The notes below the pieces were generated by a model that was not told the origin of the DNA, ran no database searches, and saw nothing but the letters and a program-made list of their open reading frames with translations. A stretch of 64,000 nucleotides of DNA, taken from Alkaliphilus sp. B6464. GTDB lineage: Bacteria; Bacillota; Clostridia; Peptostreptococcales; Natronincolaceae. Shown one piece after another: positions 7,833-16,744 of this stretch. Both the position numbers and the translations under genes were made by a program. Each line of letters opens with the position of its first letter. Position 1 is the first letter of the stretch. The stretch lies in the NCBI RefSeq assembly GCF_018141165.1, contig NZ_CP058558.1, forward strand, positions 310,001 to 374,000, written 5' to 3'.

Positions 7833-10265
7833 ATGTTTTTTAATAAATTAAGAAAATTAGAGAGAAAGGCGTCACAGATTGATGCTCTAGGTGAAAAATA
7901 TTCCAGTATGATTGATGAACAATTAAAAGACAAAACTAAGGAATTTCAAAAGAGATTAATCGAGGGTGAACCAATAGATAATATTGCAATAGAAGCATTT
8001 GCTACAGTAAGAGAGGTCGCAAAAAGAACCATAGGTTTATATCCATATAAGGTTCAGTTACTTGGTGGATTAACCTTAAATGATGGAAATATTGCTGAAA
8101 TGCGTACTGGAGAAGGGAAAACCCTTGTAGCACCAATATCGGCATATTTAAATGCCATTGAAGGGAGAGGGGTACATATAGTCACAGTTAATGATTATCT
8201 AGCCAAAAGAGATAAGGAAACAATGGCCCCGATTTTTGAATTTTTAGGTTTAACAGTTGGGCTTATACAAGGCGAAATGAATCCTTCTGAAAGACAAGAG
8301 GCTTATGCTTGTGATATTACTTATGTCACAAATAACGAATTAGGTTTCGATTATTTAAGAGACAACATGGCAAAGGATAGAAGTCACAAGGTATTAAGGG
8401 GTCTTAATTACTGTATCATAGATGAGGTTGATAGTATTTTGATAGATGAGGCTAGAACTCCGCTAATTATATCAGGTGTATCCCAACCAAATGAAGGATA
8501 TTATGTTAAAGCAGATATATTTTTTAATATCTTAAAAGAAGGTAGAAAAATAGAAACTGATGAAAATGCGTCTAAATTAGAGAGAGCATTAACAAGAAAC
8601 CAACAAGAGATAACAGAAACTGGTGATTATATTGTAGACAAAAAAGAAAAAAGGGTCCATTTAACAAGTCAAGGGATAGCGAAAGCGGAAAATTTCTTTA
8701 AGTTTAAATGCTATACAGATCCAGAGAATTTAGAAATAATTCATTATATTGATAATGCATTAAAAGCCAATGCTTTATTTAAAAAGGATATAGATTACAT
8801 TATTCAAGATGGCAAAATAGAGATTGTAGATGAATTTACTGGCAGGATTCTAAAAGGCAGAAGGTATTCAAACGGTTTACATCAAGCAATAGAAGTTAAA
8901 GAGGGTGTGGTATTACAACCTGAATCGAAAACATTAGCATCAATAACATATCAAAATTTATTTAGGTTATATCGAAAAATTTCTGGTATGACTGGCACTG
9001 CAAAAACAGAAGAAATTGAATTTAGAGATTTATACAATATGGATGTTGTAGTTATTCCAACGAATAAGCCTATTACAAGAATAGACCAAGATGATGTTGT
9101 ATTTTTAACTGAAAAAGAAAAATATGCTGCAATCGTCAGCGATATTAAACAGAATTATGAAAAAGGCAGGCCTGTATTGGTTGGAACAACAAATATTGAA
9201 GTTTCGGAATTGATATCCACTATGTTGAATAAGGTGGGGGTAAAACATACAGTATTAAATGCAAAGCATCATGAGCAAGAGGCTGAAATTATCTCAAGAG
9301 CGGGAGAAAAGAATGGTGTAACAGTTGCAACTAATATGGCAGGTAGGGGTACAGACATTAAACTAGGTAAAGATGTTGTTGACCTTGGTGGGTTAAAAGT
9401 TATTGGTACTGAAAGACATGAATCAAGAAGAATTGATAATCAATTAAGAGGTCGTTCAGGTAGACAAGGAGATCCGGGAGAGACAATTTTTTATTTATCT
9501 CTTGAAGATGATCTAATGAATTTATTTGGTGCATCTAAATATATATCGTTATTTAAATCATTAGGAACAGAGCAAGGGTATGAGATAAAGCATCCATTGA
9601 TTACTAAGTCAGTAGAAAAGGCACAAAAGTCTATTGAAAGCAGAAACTATGGTTCGAGAAAATCAGTTATGGAGTTTGACAATATCATTAATAAACAGAG
9701 AATGACAATTTATAGAGATAGAAACAGACTCTTTGAAGAAGATGGTTTAAAGGAAGTTTTGAAAATAATAGATAGTATTTTATTAATCGAAATACAGAAA
9801 TTAAGAAATTCACCTTATGAAGAAAAGAATATTGTAAAAATAAGAAGTAAACTCTATGAATTTACAGGCATTAAGGTTGGTGACGATATAATAAGTCCAT
9901 TAAGTAATAATGGGATAGTGCAATTAATAAAAGATAATTTTACTAATCGAATAAAAGATTATAAAAAAGAAGTAATTGCTGACATATTAAAGCACATGAT
10001 GTTCGATGTCATAGATCAGGCATGGAGTGAGCATATTGATGTTCTATCAAATTTGCAAAGAGATGCAGGATTATATGGGGCAGCAGGTAAAGATCCAGTA
10101 CAAGAATTCTTTTCTCAAAGTTATGAATTGTTTAATGCTTTAATTGAAGATATACAGATAAGGATTGTAAGGTTAGCGTTTAAAATTGATTTCAAAAGCA
10201 TCTTTGAACAATCTGAATCTAGCGATTTTAAACTAGATTTTAATAAAAATGATAGAACTATATAA
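7833..10265 (+). CDS. secA: Preprotein translocase ATPase SecA (accessory copy)
   Basis: Motor ATPase that pushes secretory proteins through SecYEG. Walker A MRTGEGKT at residues 90-97, the DEAD-type motif IIDEVDSILIDEA near 195-208, and the helicase-like second nucleotide-binding fold with GTNMAGRGTDI-type (here ATNMAGRGTDIKL) and QLRGRSGRQGDPG motifs are intact. It is 810 residues, somewhat shorter than many housekeeping SecA proteins, and ends without the Cys-rich zinc tail (the CxC..CH element) that binds SecB and lipids. No SecY or accessory secretion partner is nearby, so it probably acts with the host channel. It has its own ribosome binding site (GGAGGTGG) and stands as a single-gene unit. 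Confidence 0.93.
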   Translation: MFFNKLRKLERKASQIDALGEKYSSMIDEQLKDKTKEFQKRLIEGEPIDNIAIEAFATVREVAKRTIGLYPYKVQLLGGLTLNDGNIAEMRTGEGKTLVAPISAYLNAIEGRGVHIVTVNDYLAKRDKETMAPIFEFLGLTVGLIQGEMNPSERQEAYACDITYVTNNELGFDYLRDNMAKDRSHKVLRGLNYCIIDEVDSILIDEARTPLIISGVSQPNEGYYVKADIFFNILKEGRKIETDENASKLERALTRNQQEITETGDYIVDKKEKRVHLTSQGIAKAENFFKFKCYTDPENLEIIHYIDNALKANALFKKDIDYIIQDGKIEIVDEFTGRILKGRRYSNGLHQAIEVKEGVVLQPESKTLASITYQNLFRLYRKISGMTGTAKTEEIEFRDLYNMDVVVIPTNKPITRIDQDDVVFLTEKEKYAAIVSDIKQNYEKGRPVLVGTTNIEVSELISTMLNKVGVKHTVLNAKHHEQEAEIISRAGEKNGVTVATNMAGRGTDIKLGKDVVDLGGLKVIGTERHESRRIDNQLRGRSGRQGDPGETIFYLSLEDDLMNLFGASKYISLFKSLGTEQGYEIKHPLITKSVEKAQKSIESRNYGSRKSVMEFDNIINKQRMTIYRDRNRLFEEDGLKEVLKIIDSILLIEIQKLRNSPYEEKNIVKIRSKLYEFTGIKVGDDIISPLSNNGIVQLIKDNFTNRIKDYKKEVIADILKHMMFDVIDQAWSEHIDVLSNLQRDAGLYGAAGKDPVQEFFSQSYELFNALIEDIQIRIVRLAFKIDFKSIFEQSESSDFKLDFNKNDRTI

Positions 10266-10297
10266 AAAGTATTTTAAAAACATTAAAAACAAAAAAC

Positions 10298-10313
10298 ATG
10301 TGTTATGTTGAAA
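10298..10313 (+). promoter_or_regulatory. TGTGTTATGTTG box upstream of sigma factor gene
   Basis: ATGTGTTATGTTGAAA, 215 bp before the SigA-like gene; one of the recurrent boxes. Confidence 0.4.
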
Positions 10314-10372
10314 ATGAAATATATAAATTGGTTATTTTATAACTGTATTTTTTATGTATTTTTATTATTGAC

Positions 10373-10401
10373 ACAAAAGCATGGAGTGTGTTATTCTATG
10401 T
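10373..10401 (+). promoter_or_regulatory. SigA-type promoter for sigma factor gene
   Basis: TTGACA in ATTATTGACACAAAAGCATG followed about 17 bp later by TTATTCT. It lies about 125 bp before the ATG of the SigA-like gene, leaving a long AT-rich leader. Confidence 0.45.
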
Positions 10402-10526
10402 TTGTAATTAAAAATACATAAAAAATACAAAATACATAACCCCCACCAATGACAAAAATTTCAATACTTATAGCAAAACATAAAAACTGACACAAATTAA
10501 AAATACAAAACAAGGGGGTATGCTTA

Positions 10527-11639
10527 ATGAGTAGAACAGATAAATTAATTAGTGCAATTAATAAACTTCTTGAGCAAGGAATTAAAGATGGTTTCATTAC
10601 TCAAACAGAAGTAGATAAAATTTTTGAAGGTGTAGTTCTTGAGGATGAGCAAATGGAACAGATTTATAATCTCTTTAGTGAGGCTGAAATTGAGATCATA
10701 GATACTAGTGAACATGATAATACAGATGGATTTCTTGAGGGCGAAGATACAGAGACAGATTTTAATACAAATGAGGTTGAAAAGAACAATTATACTGATG
10801 TGGAATATGTATCAGAAGAAGATACACTTCGTAGGTTTTTAAGAGAAATGGGACAAATTCCTATGGTTAACATGGAAGAAGAAATAGCACTGGCTAAAAG
10901 AATTAAAAAAGGTGATGAAGAAGCCAAGAAAGAATTAATAAGTGCAAATTTAAGACTTGTAGTATCAATTGCCAAAAGGTATATGAATAGAGGACTCCCT
11001 TTCATTGATCTGATTCAGGAGGGATGTTTAGGACTGATTAAAGCAGTAGAAAAATTTGATTATACAAAGGGGTATAAATTTAGTACTTATGCAACTTGGT
11101 GGATCAGACAAGCAATCACCAGAAGTATTGCTGATCAAAGTAAAACTATTCGAATTCCAATGCACATAATTGAACTTACATCTAATTATTTAAAAGTACA
11201 TAAAAGACTTACAAATGAATTAGGCAGGGAACCATCTATAGAAGAAATTGCTATGGAAATGAAAATGCCAGAAGAAAAAATTGCCAATATAGTTATGATG
11301 ACCAAGGATACTTTATCTTTAGAAACACCTTTGTCTGATGACAATAGTTTTACTTTGGGAGATATAGTTAAGGACGATAGAGAAGACATGCCTGAAGATA
11401 TGGTTTGTAGGGGTATGTTAAATGAACATCTTAAAGAAGTACTTGATACCTTAACAGAAAGAGAGAAAATGATTCTAATTTATAGATTTGGTCTTTATGG
11501 ACATAAGGCAGAGACACTTGAGGATGTAGGTAAAAGATTTAATGTTACACGAGAGAGAATTAGACAGATCGAAAATAAGGCTCTAAGAAAATTAAGGCAC
11601 CCGTCAAGGAGTGTGAAAATTAGAGACTTTTTAAGATAA
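10527..11639 (+). CDS. RNA polymerase sigma factor, SigA/RpoD-like, complete
   Basis: Primary-type sigma-70 of 370 residues with every conserved region. An acidic region 1.1-like N-terminus (residues 1-60) is followed by region 1.2 ([16 protein letters not shown]), region 2 including [15 protein letters not shown], region 3, and region 4.2 with [21 protein letters not shown]-contact segments look canonical, so it should recognise TTGACA/TATAAT promoters. Chromosomal rpoD normally sits beside dnaG; here it stands alone between secA and a second sigma gene, which supports an accessory copy. The ribosome binding site is GGGGGT. The upstream region holds both a SigA-type promoter and a TGTTATGTT box. 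Confidence 0.93.
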   Translation: MSRTDKLISAINKLLEQGIKDGFITQTEVDKIFEGVVLEDEQMEQIYNLFSEAEIEIIDTSEHDNTDGFLEGEDTETDFNTNEVEKNNYTDVEYVSEEDTLRRFLREMGQIPMVNMEEEIALAKRIKKGDEEAKKELISANLRLVVSIAKRYMNRGLPFIDLIQEGCLGLIKAVEKFDYTKGYKFSTYATWWIRQAITRSIADQSKTIRIPMHIIELTSNYLKVHKRLTNELGREPSIEEIAMEMKMPEEKIANIVMMTKDTLSLETPLSDDNSFTLGDIVKDDREDMPEDMVCRGMLNEHLKEVLDTLTEREKMILIYRFGLYGHKAETLEDVGKRFNVTRERIRQIENKALRKLRHPSRSVKIRDFLR

Positions 11640-11741
11640 GATAATAAAATATTTATTATAAAACTTGAAACTTATGTAAATAAACAACTATTATTTTAAT
11701 GTATTTTGTTTAAATTAAACTATCTATACGGAGGTAATTCA

Positions 11742-12839
11742 ATGAGTAATTCAAAGATCACCATACGATCCTATATGGACAAAAAAATCAACAATAGAAA
11801 AAATGGAGTTCAAATGACTATTTACGATTACAATAATATAGAGCCAATTGAAAATAGATTGGGGATATTAGTAGAAAAAGGTTGTACTCCTGATGATAAT
11901 ATTCTATCTTATGATCCTGATGAAAAAGATTTGAAAGATAATATCTGTAACAGAACCTCTCAATATGTAGATAAAGAAAGTGATTATTACTATGATGAAA
12001 TGAATATTAATAATCAAGATATACAATATGTAGACGCTACTACTCAATATTTAAAAGATATTATTCCGTTTAATCCTTTAACGTTACAAGAGGAAAAATA
12101 CTATGGGAAACTTGTATTAAATGGTAATAAGGAAGCAAGAGAAATATTAGTTTCTCATAATTTGAAATTGGTGATTCATTATGCTAAACAAAGAGTCAGA
12201 CAATCACCATTGTCTATGGAGGAATTGATTCAGGCAGGAAATATGGGACTTATCAGAGCAGTAGACACCTACGATTACACAAGAAATAATAAATTTAGTA
12301 CTCATGCGAAAAACTATATTTTGGCTTACATGTATAGAGAAGAAGAAAATTTTGCAAGACCAATTCGCTTACCTTCATATATGGTACAAACTAAAAACAA
12401 AGTTAATAAATCAATTGATAGACTCAAAAAACAATTTGAGAGGGAGCCAACTCTTGAAGAAATATCTGAAGATGCACAACTTCCTCTAAAGAGAGTTCAA
12501 AAGGCTATGGAGGCTGATATGAAATTATATAGCCTTAATGTAGCATTTGGAGAAGATAATGAGTCTGAAGGTCTCGATTTCTTCAGCAGCGAACATGATG
12601 TGGAGCAGGAGTTTATTGACGGAGAGATGAAAAATGTAATTAGACTTGCAACAAAAGATTTATCGGATTTAGAAATGCAAGTTATACATCTAAGACACAT
12701 AGAGAACATGTCATTTAATAAGATTAGTAAAAAAATAAGTATGGATTTAGAAGATGTAAAAAGAATAGAAGAAAAAACAATAACTATTTTAAAAGAAAAA
12801 CTTGAAAATTTAGGATTAAGAATCGACAATTTTTTCTAA
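11742..12839 (+). CDS. Divergent sigma-70 family factor
   Basis: Second sigma factor of 365 residues, starting at the ATG after CGGAGGTAATTCA (the reading frame is open further upstream to 11706). It has an unrelated N-terminal ~110 residues, then region 1.2/2 (LTLQEEKYYGKLVLNG, ELIQAGNMGLIRAVDTYDY), region 3 and a region 4 with weak HTH. Region 2.3-2.4 reads HAKNYILAYMYREEE instead of the canonical [12 protein letters not shown], and region 4.2 lacks the [10 protein letters not shown] signature, so its promoter specificity should differ from SigA. It lies 102 bp downstream of the SigA-like gene, after a CTTGAAA promoter-like element. It is the natural candidate reader of the TGTTATGTTA boxes, which is inference only. 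Confidence 0.85.
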   Translation: MSNSKITIRSYMDKKINNRKNGVQMTIYDYNNIEPIENRLGILVEKGCTPDDNILSYDPDEKDLKDNICNRTSQYVDKESDYYYDEMNINNQDIQYVDATTQYLKDIIPFNPLTLQEEKYYGKLVLNGNKEAREILVSHNLKLVIHYAKQRVRQSPLSMEELIQAGNMGLIRAVDTYDYTRNNKFSTHAKNYILAYMYREEENFARPIRLPSYMVQTKNKVNKSIDRLKKQFEREPTLEEISEDAQLPLKRVQKAMEADMKLYSLNVAFGEDNESEGLDFFSSEHDVEQEFIDGEMKNVIRLATKDLSDLEMQVIHLRHIENMSFNKISKKISMDLEDVKRIEEKTITILKEKLENLGLRIDNFF

Positions 12840-12854
12840 TGCTACACAATAAAA

Positions 12855-12882
12855 ACATGCCACCTACGGGTGGTTTTTGTTT
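12855..12882 (+). terminator. Terminator after divergent sigma gene
   Basis: CCACC-TACGG-GTGG hairpin followed by TTTTTG. Confidence 0.8.
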
Positions 12883-13010
12883 TATAAAAATATTTAATAT
12901 TTTTCATATAAAATATTAAAATAAAATTGAAGTAGATAAGATTGTTTTTGTATTATAAAAGATGTTGAATAATATATTTGATTTAATAGTTACAGAAGGG
13001 ACGTAGACGT

Positions 13011-13292
13011 ATGAAAAAATATATATATGCAGTAAAAATACTACTTAATATTTTAAAAAATATAATCAATTCGGAAATAGATGATGGAAATTATATAGAG
13101 ACTATAAATGAAATTATAGGTGTGCAAGGATTATCTTTATTAGTAATAAATCAGATTGGCCCAAGTTGTTTTAGTGGGTTTTGTGATGACTATGTAAATA
13201 AGATAGAGAAAAAGAAAAACTATTCGTTGAAATTTGAAATGATAGAACTGCTATATAATCGGATGATACTTGTTGAAAATTTTGCAAACTAG
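13011..13292 (+). CDS. Hypothetical protein (93 aa)
   Basis: Unrecognised 93-residue protein with a Lys/Ile-rich N-terminal helix and a short Cys-containing segment (GPSCFSGFCDDY). The ribosome binding site is modest (AGAAGGGA). A strong terminator directly after the stop supports it as a single-gene unit. Confidence 0.6.
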   Translation: MKKYIYAVKILLNILKNIINSEIDDGNYIETINEIIGVQGLSLLVINQIGPSCFSGFCDDYVNKIEKKKNYSLKFEMIELLYNRMILVENFAN

Positions 13293-13296
13293 TTTT

Positions 13297-13328
13297 AAGA
13301 CCATAAGAATATAACTTATGGTCTTTTG
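13297..13328 (+). terminator. Rho-independent terminator
   Basis: AAGACCATAAG / CTTATGGTCTT stem followed by TT. Confidence 0.8.
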
Positions 13329-13422
13329 CTTTAAAAATAAGTTTAAAATTTGATTTTACCTATAATATTGTTTAAAATACTATGACATAAAATTGTTTTA
13401 TACCTATGGAGGTGGGATAAGA

Positions 13423-14055
13423 ATGAGTACAAAAATATTTAAACCAATTGTTCTGTTTGCAATAATGTTATTATTTCTAATGCCAATATTCAGTTTAAAT
13501 GTACTTGCAAATGAATCAAGTGATGTCCCTTATATTGTGGACAATTTAAAATTAATTGATCAATATAACACTGATAGAATATATACACTAGGAAAAGAAT
13601 TATCGGACAATGGAATACATATCATGCTGCATACTAGCAAAACAGCCGTAGATTACTCCAAAAAAACTAGAGATCTGTATTTTGAGTGGTTGGGTAAATT
13701 AAATAATCAAGAAAAGTTACTTACATTAGTGTACTTTCAAGATACAGGAAATATAATATATTATCAGGATGCGAATAATTTAATTAATAATGCAACAATT
13801 GAGACAATCAATGCAAATTTAAAGGGGTATAACGAACATGATGATATCAATGGCGGTTTATATTATGCTTATAGTGCAGTGACAGATAAAATTGCCAAAG
13901 ACAATAAATTAAATACAAATCTAATACATGCAGAAACAAAGCCTAAATATAAAGTTAGTTCCTTAAAGTCTATGCCAGTTATTTTTGCAACAATGATAGT
14001 TACATTAATTGCATACTGTATTATTGAGAATAAGATTGCAAAAAATAATAAATAG
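13423..14055 (+). CDS. TPM-domain membrane-anchored protein
   Basis: Secreted, membrane-attached protein of 210 residues (start after GGAGGTGGGATAAGA; the frame is open upstream to 13393). A signal peptide (about residues 1-29, ending VLANE) is followed by a TPM domain beginning YIVDNLKLIDQYNT, the pattern seen in YgcG/TPM_phosphatase proteins, and by a C-terminal membrane helix (about 183-203) with a short basic tail. TPM domains occur in proteins tied to envelope stress or photosystem repair; no substrate can be read here. It is followed by a shared bidirectional terminator. Confidence 0.75.
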   Translation: MSTKIFKPIVLFAIMLLFLMPIFSLNVLANESSDVPYIVDNLKLIDQYNTDRIYTLGKELSDNGIHIMLHTSKTAVDYSKKTRDLYFEWLGKLNNQEKLLTLVYFQDTGNIIYYQDANNLINNATIETINANLKGYNEHDDINGGLYYAYSAVTDKIAKDNKLNTNLIHAETKPKYKVSSLKSMPVIFATMIVTLIAYCIIENKIAKNNK

Positions 14056-14082
14056 GTAGAATAAATTACTCTACCTATTTAT
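14049..14082. terminator. Bidirectional terminator between convergent genes
   Basis: AAATAGGTAGA / TCTACCTATTT stem with T-rich flanks on both strands; it serves the TPM gene and the minus-strand gene ending at 14079. Confidence 0.8.
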
Positions 14083-14849
14083 TTTATTATCTTTAGAATA
14101 TTTTTAGTTTCAGCAAAAGTCATTGTTCCATTATTATATTTATATATATGTTCTGATACCTTATGTGGATCAGTATCAACATCAATTAATGATTTAAGAA
14201 TGTCAATGTATTCAGGATAGTCCTTGGCTACTATTAAAGAAGTGGAACTAGAAAAAGCAACTAAAAATTTTTTTCCAAGTTTCTTAATTATTTGATTTCT
14301 CACTTCTTCTAAAAGAAAGAAAGAAGAACTATAATCTGTTAAATAATTAAATGAATATATCTCCAAATCTTCATCTAATTTTACTATAATATTTCTAATT
14401 TTATTCAAGTTTTCAAATGCTCTCTTTTTTAAATATGTAAAATCATCTATGTCATCTACGGATAAGAACCTAAATGTTTCATCCATGTCTTGAACATAAA
14501 GTATATCTAAGTCTAGTAGATAGTTTTCTCTTAGAAAATTATATTCTTCATCTTTTCCAAAGTTTTCAGACTTTATAATAGGATATACTTTATTGTAATT
14601 AAGATTAAATTTATATTGATTTAAATAGTTTCCAATATTCTTTAGAAAAATATCTAAAATGATATTATAATTTTCACAAAGTTTATATTCTTCATATGCA
14701 TCTTCAATTGATATGGATATCTCAATATTATTGCAATAAATAAGAATGATATTTTTATTTAACTGTGCATATTGGTAAGTTTTCTTGATATCATTGTACA
14801 TTTTCAGCCTAAAACTATCGAAAGAATATTCTAACATAAAATCCCACAT
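14079..14849 (-). CDS. Hypothetical protein (256 aa)
   Basis: Unrecognised soluble protein, acidic and probably mixed alpha/beta, without signal peptide or membrane segments. The start is supported by GGAGG six bases upstream of the ATG. It is convergent with the TPM gene and divergent from the small gene at 15026. No motif allows an assignment. Confidence 0.7.
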   Translation of the reverse strand: MWDFMLEYSFDSFRLKMYNDIKKTYQYAQLNKNIILIYCNNIEISISIEDAYEEYKLCENYNIILDIFLKNIGNYLNQYKFNLNYNKVYPIIKSENFGKDEEYNFLRENYLLDLDILYVQDMDETFRFLSVDDIDDFTYLKKRAFENLNKIRNIIVKLDEDLEIYSFNYLTDYSSSFFLLEEVRNQIIKKLGKKFLVAFSSSTSLIVAKDYPEYIDILKSLIDVDTDPHKVSEHIYKYNNGTMTFAETKNILKIIK

Positions 14850-14939
14850 GATAGACCTCCTATCTATACTTAATTGATAGATTAAAGTATATCATAATTC
14901 TAAAATAATATACAAGAGTTTTAGAGAAAACTGTAATTT

Positions 14940-14956
14940 ATGTGTTATGCTAAAAA
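14940..14956 (+). promoter_or_regulatory. TGTGTTATGCTAAAAA box
   Basis: Near-copy of the recurrent box, 80 bp upstream of the 15026 gene. Confidence 0.45.
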
Positions 14957-15025
14957 CACATTGCTATAAATTATTTGAATAAATGATTAAAATAAATATG
15001 AACATTTTCAGAAGGAGGAATTAAT

Positions 15026-15265
15026 ATGCAAAAACAGGTCCCAGATTATATTACCGAAATAATAAAGGTTGTTGATTCCAATAATGTATACCCTTTAAAA
15101 GACTTATTTATGAAACTTAGAAAAGATTATCCTGAAATAGATAGCATGAGAAGTTTAAAACAGGATATAGAGGAACATATTGTAGATTTTAGTGTGAATC
15201 AAAACAATTTAATAATTAACAAAGGCAGTTTAGCCAACAATTTACTTGGCATAATTGGAAAATAA
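15026..15265 (+). CDS. Hypothetical small protein (79 aa)
   Basis: Small soluble protein with strong ribosome binding site AAGGAGGAA. The first 60 residues look helical and could be a winged-helix-like fold (pattern YPLKDLFMKLRKDYP), but this is weak. Function unknown. Confidence 0.65.
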   Translation: MQKQVPDYITEIIKVVDSNNVYPLKDLFMKLRKDYPEIDSMRSLKQDIEEHIVDFSVNQNNLIINKGSLANNLLGIIGK

Positions 15266-15283
15266 ATATTTATAAAAAATACT

Positions 15284-15313
15284 TGAAATATATTAGTATA
15301 TATTTAGATAATG
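15284..15313 (+). promoter_or_regulatory. SigA-type promoter upstream of 15347 gene
   Basis: TACTTGAAAT followed after 18 bp by GATAAT; same style as the flagellin and pilin promoters. Confidence 0.45.
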
Positions 15314-15346
15314 CCTTCAATATATTATATAGGAGGTTTTTTATTT

Positions 15347-15601
15347 ATGAAAGATTTAATGGTAAATTTTGAAGATCACAAAATTTGTGTTATTTTAGGT
15401 GATTGTGTTGCAGATATAGAGGTAAATGGAAAAAAAATTAAAACCACATATAATAAAGATATTGAGTACATAGAATTATCAAAGAAATTAAATAAACTTG
15501 TAAAAAGCGAGAGTGAAAAAACAACAAATCTTCAAAATCTTTTTGCGTTTGGCGATAGTTTTAGAATGAGTGTTGTAGATATTTTAAAAGGCAGGGCTTA
15601 A
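15347..15601 (+). CDS. Hypothetical small protein (84 aa)
   Basis: The start is the ATG after AGGAGG at 15331-15336; the frame is open upstream to 15311 but lacks a ribosome binding site there. Small beta-rich N-terminus, helical C-terminus, no recognised family. A terminator follows directly. Confidence 0.65.
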   Translation: MKDLMVNFEDHKICVILGDCVADIEVNGKKIKTTYNKDIEYIELSKKLNKLVKSESEKTTNLQNLFAFGDSFRMSVVDILKGRA

Positions 15602-15618
15602 CCACCCTGCTTTTTTAT
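15591..15618 (+). terminator. Rho-independent terminator
   Basis: GCAGGG / CCCTGC stem followed by TTTTTT, overlapping the last codons of the 15347 gene. Confidence 0.8.
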
Positions 15619-16604
15619 TATTGTTTTATAGTAATTGATTCAAAAACTTTTCTAGCAAAATCCTTATCATTATTTTTATCTGTATAATCTAATCTAACAT
15701 AGACTTTTTCACCATTTTGAAGGGTAAATTCTTTAGTTAAGGAATTTAGATAGTAAAAATGGGAGTTGTTTATGTTATGAATAATAAATGTCTCTATATC
15801 TTTTTCTGAATCTAAAAATTTAACAACCTCTGTAGCATTGGCCATCGACCATTTTGATTTGACAATTGGTATCGGTTTGATAGTAGATACATAAATATAT
15901 AAGGCATCATTTTTATTTCCAAAAAGGTTATAATACATAGCCTCTACGATAGGGGAAGGTCTCTCTTTAATTTCAAAATTATTTGGAACCTTTAAATTTA
16001 TATCTTTATATAGATGTATTGATTTTAAATCAGAATACTTTTGCTTAACACCAGTAGAGTTAATCTTGGGATTAATAGGTTTTAATAATCTAATAGAGTT
16101 TATGATGGAATTAATCTTACTAGATTGATTTCCTGTCATTTGCACCACAAGAGTTCCATTTCTGTTTTTAAAACTAATTACATATGAATAAGATGTTTTA
16201 TCTCCATCATCAGTAGAAATTGTTGCTTTGGATTTATGAAGTGTCTTTAATGGACTGTTCTTAGATACTTTTACAGGTTTATAATCATATTTAATTTCCT
16301 TAATATTAGTACTCTTAAAAGCACTCCTATAATGCTGCATATAATCTGATGCAGGAAAAGGAAAGGTCTTAATATTAATATTAGTTTTGTCTTTATTTGA
16401 AAGTGCATAGATTGATAAAGATGGAACCTTTTTCCCGTTATAGTCAAAAGTTTTTTGATTATTATATATAACTAAAAAATCTTTAGGCATTTTTAAGGAA
16501 ATACCCATATCAATTATTTTAATATTCTTATTTCTATAGGAACATCCTGACAATATAATAGCGGTCATTATAACCCATAAAAATATTGCTATCATTTTTT
16601 TCAT
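15618..16604 (-). CDS. Lipoprotein with two similar extracytoplasmic domains
   Basis: Protein of 328 residues with a lipoprotein signal peptide (hydrophobic stretch then LSGC, lipidated Cys at about residue 21). Two halves begin with a similar pattern, ISLKMPKDFLV (about 36-46) and INLKVPNNFEI (about 203-213), each followed by a beta-rich region with YA/YV strands, suggesting an internal duplication of a PsbP/DcrB-like domain. It would be anchored on the outer face of the membrane. Function unknown. The ribosome binding site AAGGAGG precedes the ATG. Confidence 0.75.
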   Translation of the reverse strand: MKKMIAIFLWVIMTAIILSGCSYRNKNIKIIDMGISLKMPKDFLVIYNNQKTFDYNGKKVPSLSIYALSNKDKTNINIKTFPFPASDYMQHYRSAFKSTNIKEIKYDYKPVKVSKNSPLKTLHKSKATISTDDGDKTSYSYVISFKNRNGTLVVQMTGNQSSKINSIINSIRLLKPINPKINSTGVKQKYSDLKSIHLYKDINLKVPNNFEIKERPSPIVEAMYYNLFGNKNDALYIYVSTIKPIPIVKSKWSMANATEVVKFLDSEKDIETFIIHNINNSHFYYLNSLTKEFTLQNGEKVYVRLDYTDKNNDKDFARKVFESITIKQ

Positions 16605-16709
16605 ACAATCGCCTCCTTAATTAAACGAAAACAGTATATCTAAATAGTAAATACAAAACAAATTTTTATTTAATCTAAATTCTTGATTTCTCCTTAGAGA
16701 TTGATTAAA

Positions 16710-16729
16710 TTGTGTTACACCTAAAAATT
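16710..16729 (+). promoter_or_regulatory. TGTGTTACACCTAAAAA variant box before phoH-like gene
   Basis: Degenerate version of the recurrent box, 30 bp upstream of the ATG. Confidence 0.25.
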
Positions 16730-16744
16730 AAGGGGGGAATCTCT

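Noticed and set aside
12497-12829. 110-codon minus-strand ORF inside the divergent sigma gene
   Set aside because: Antisense shadow of a real sigma gene without start signals.
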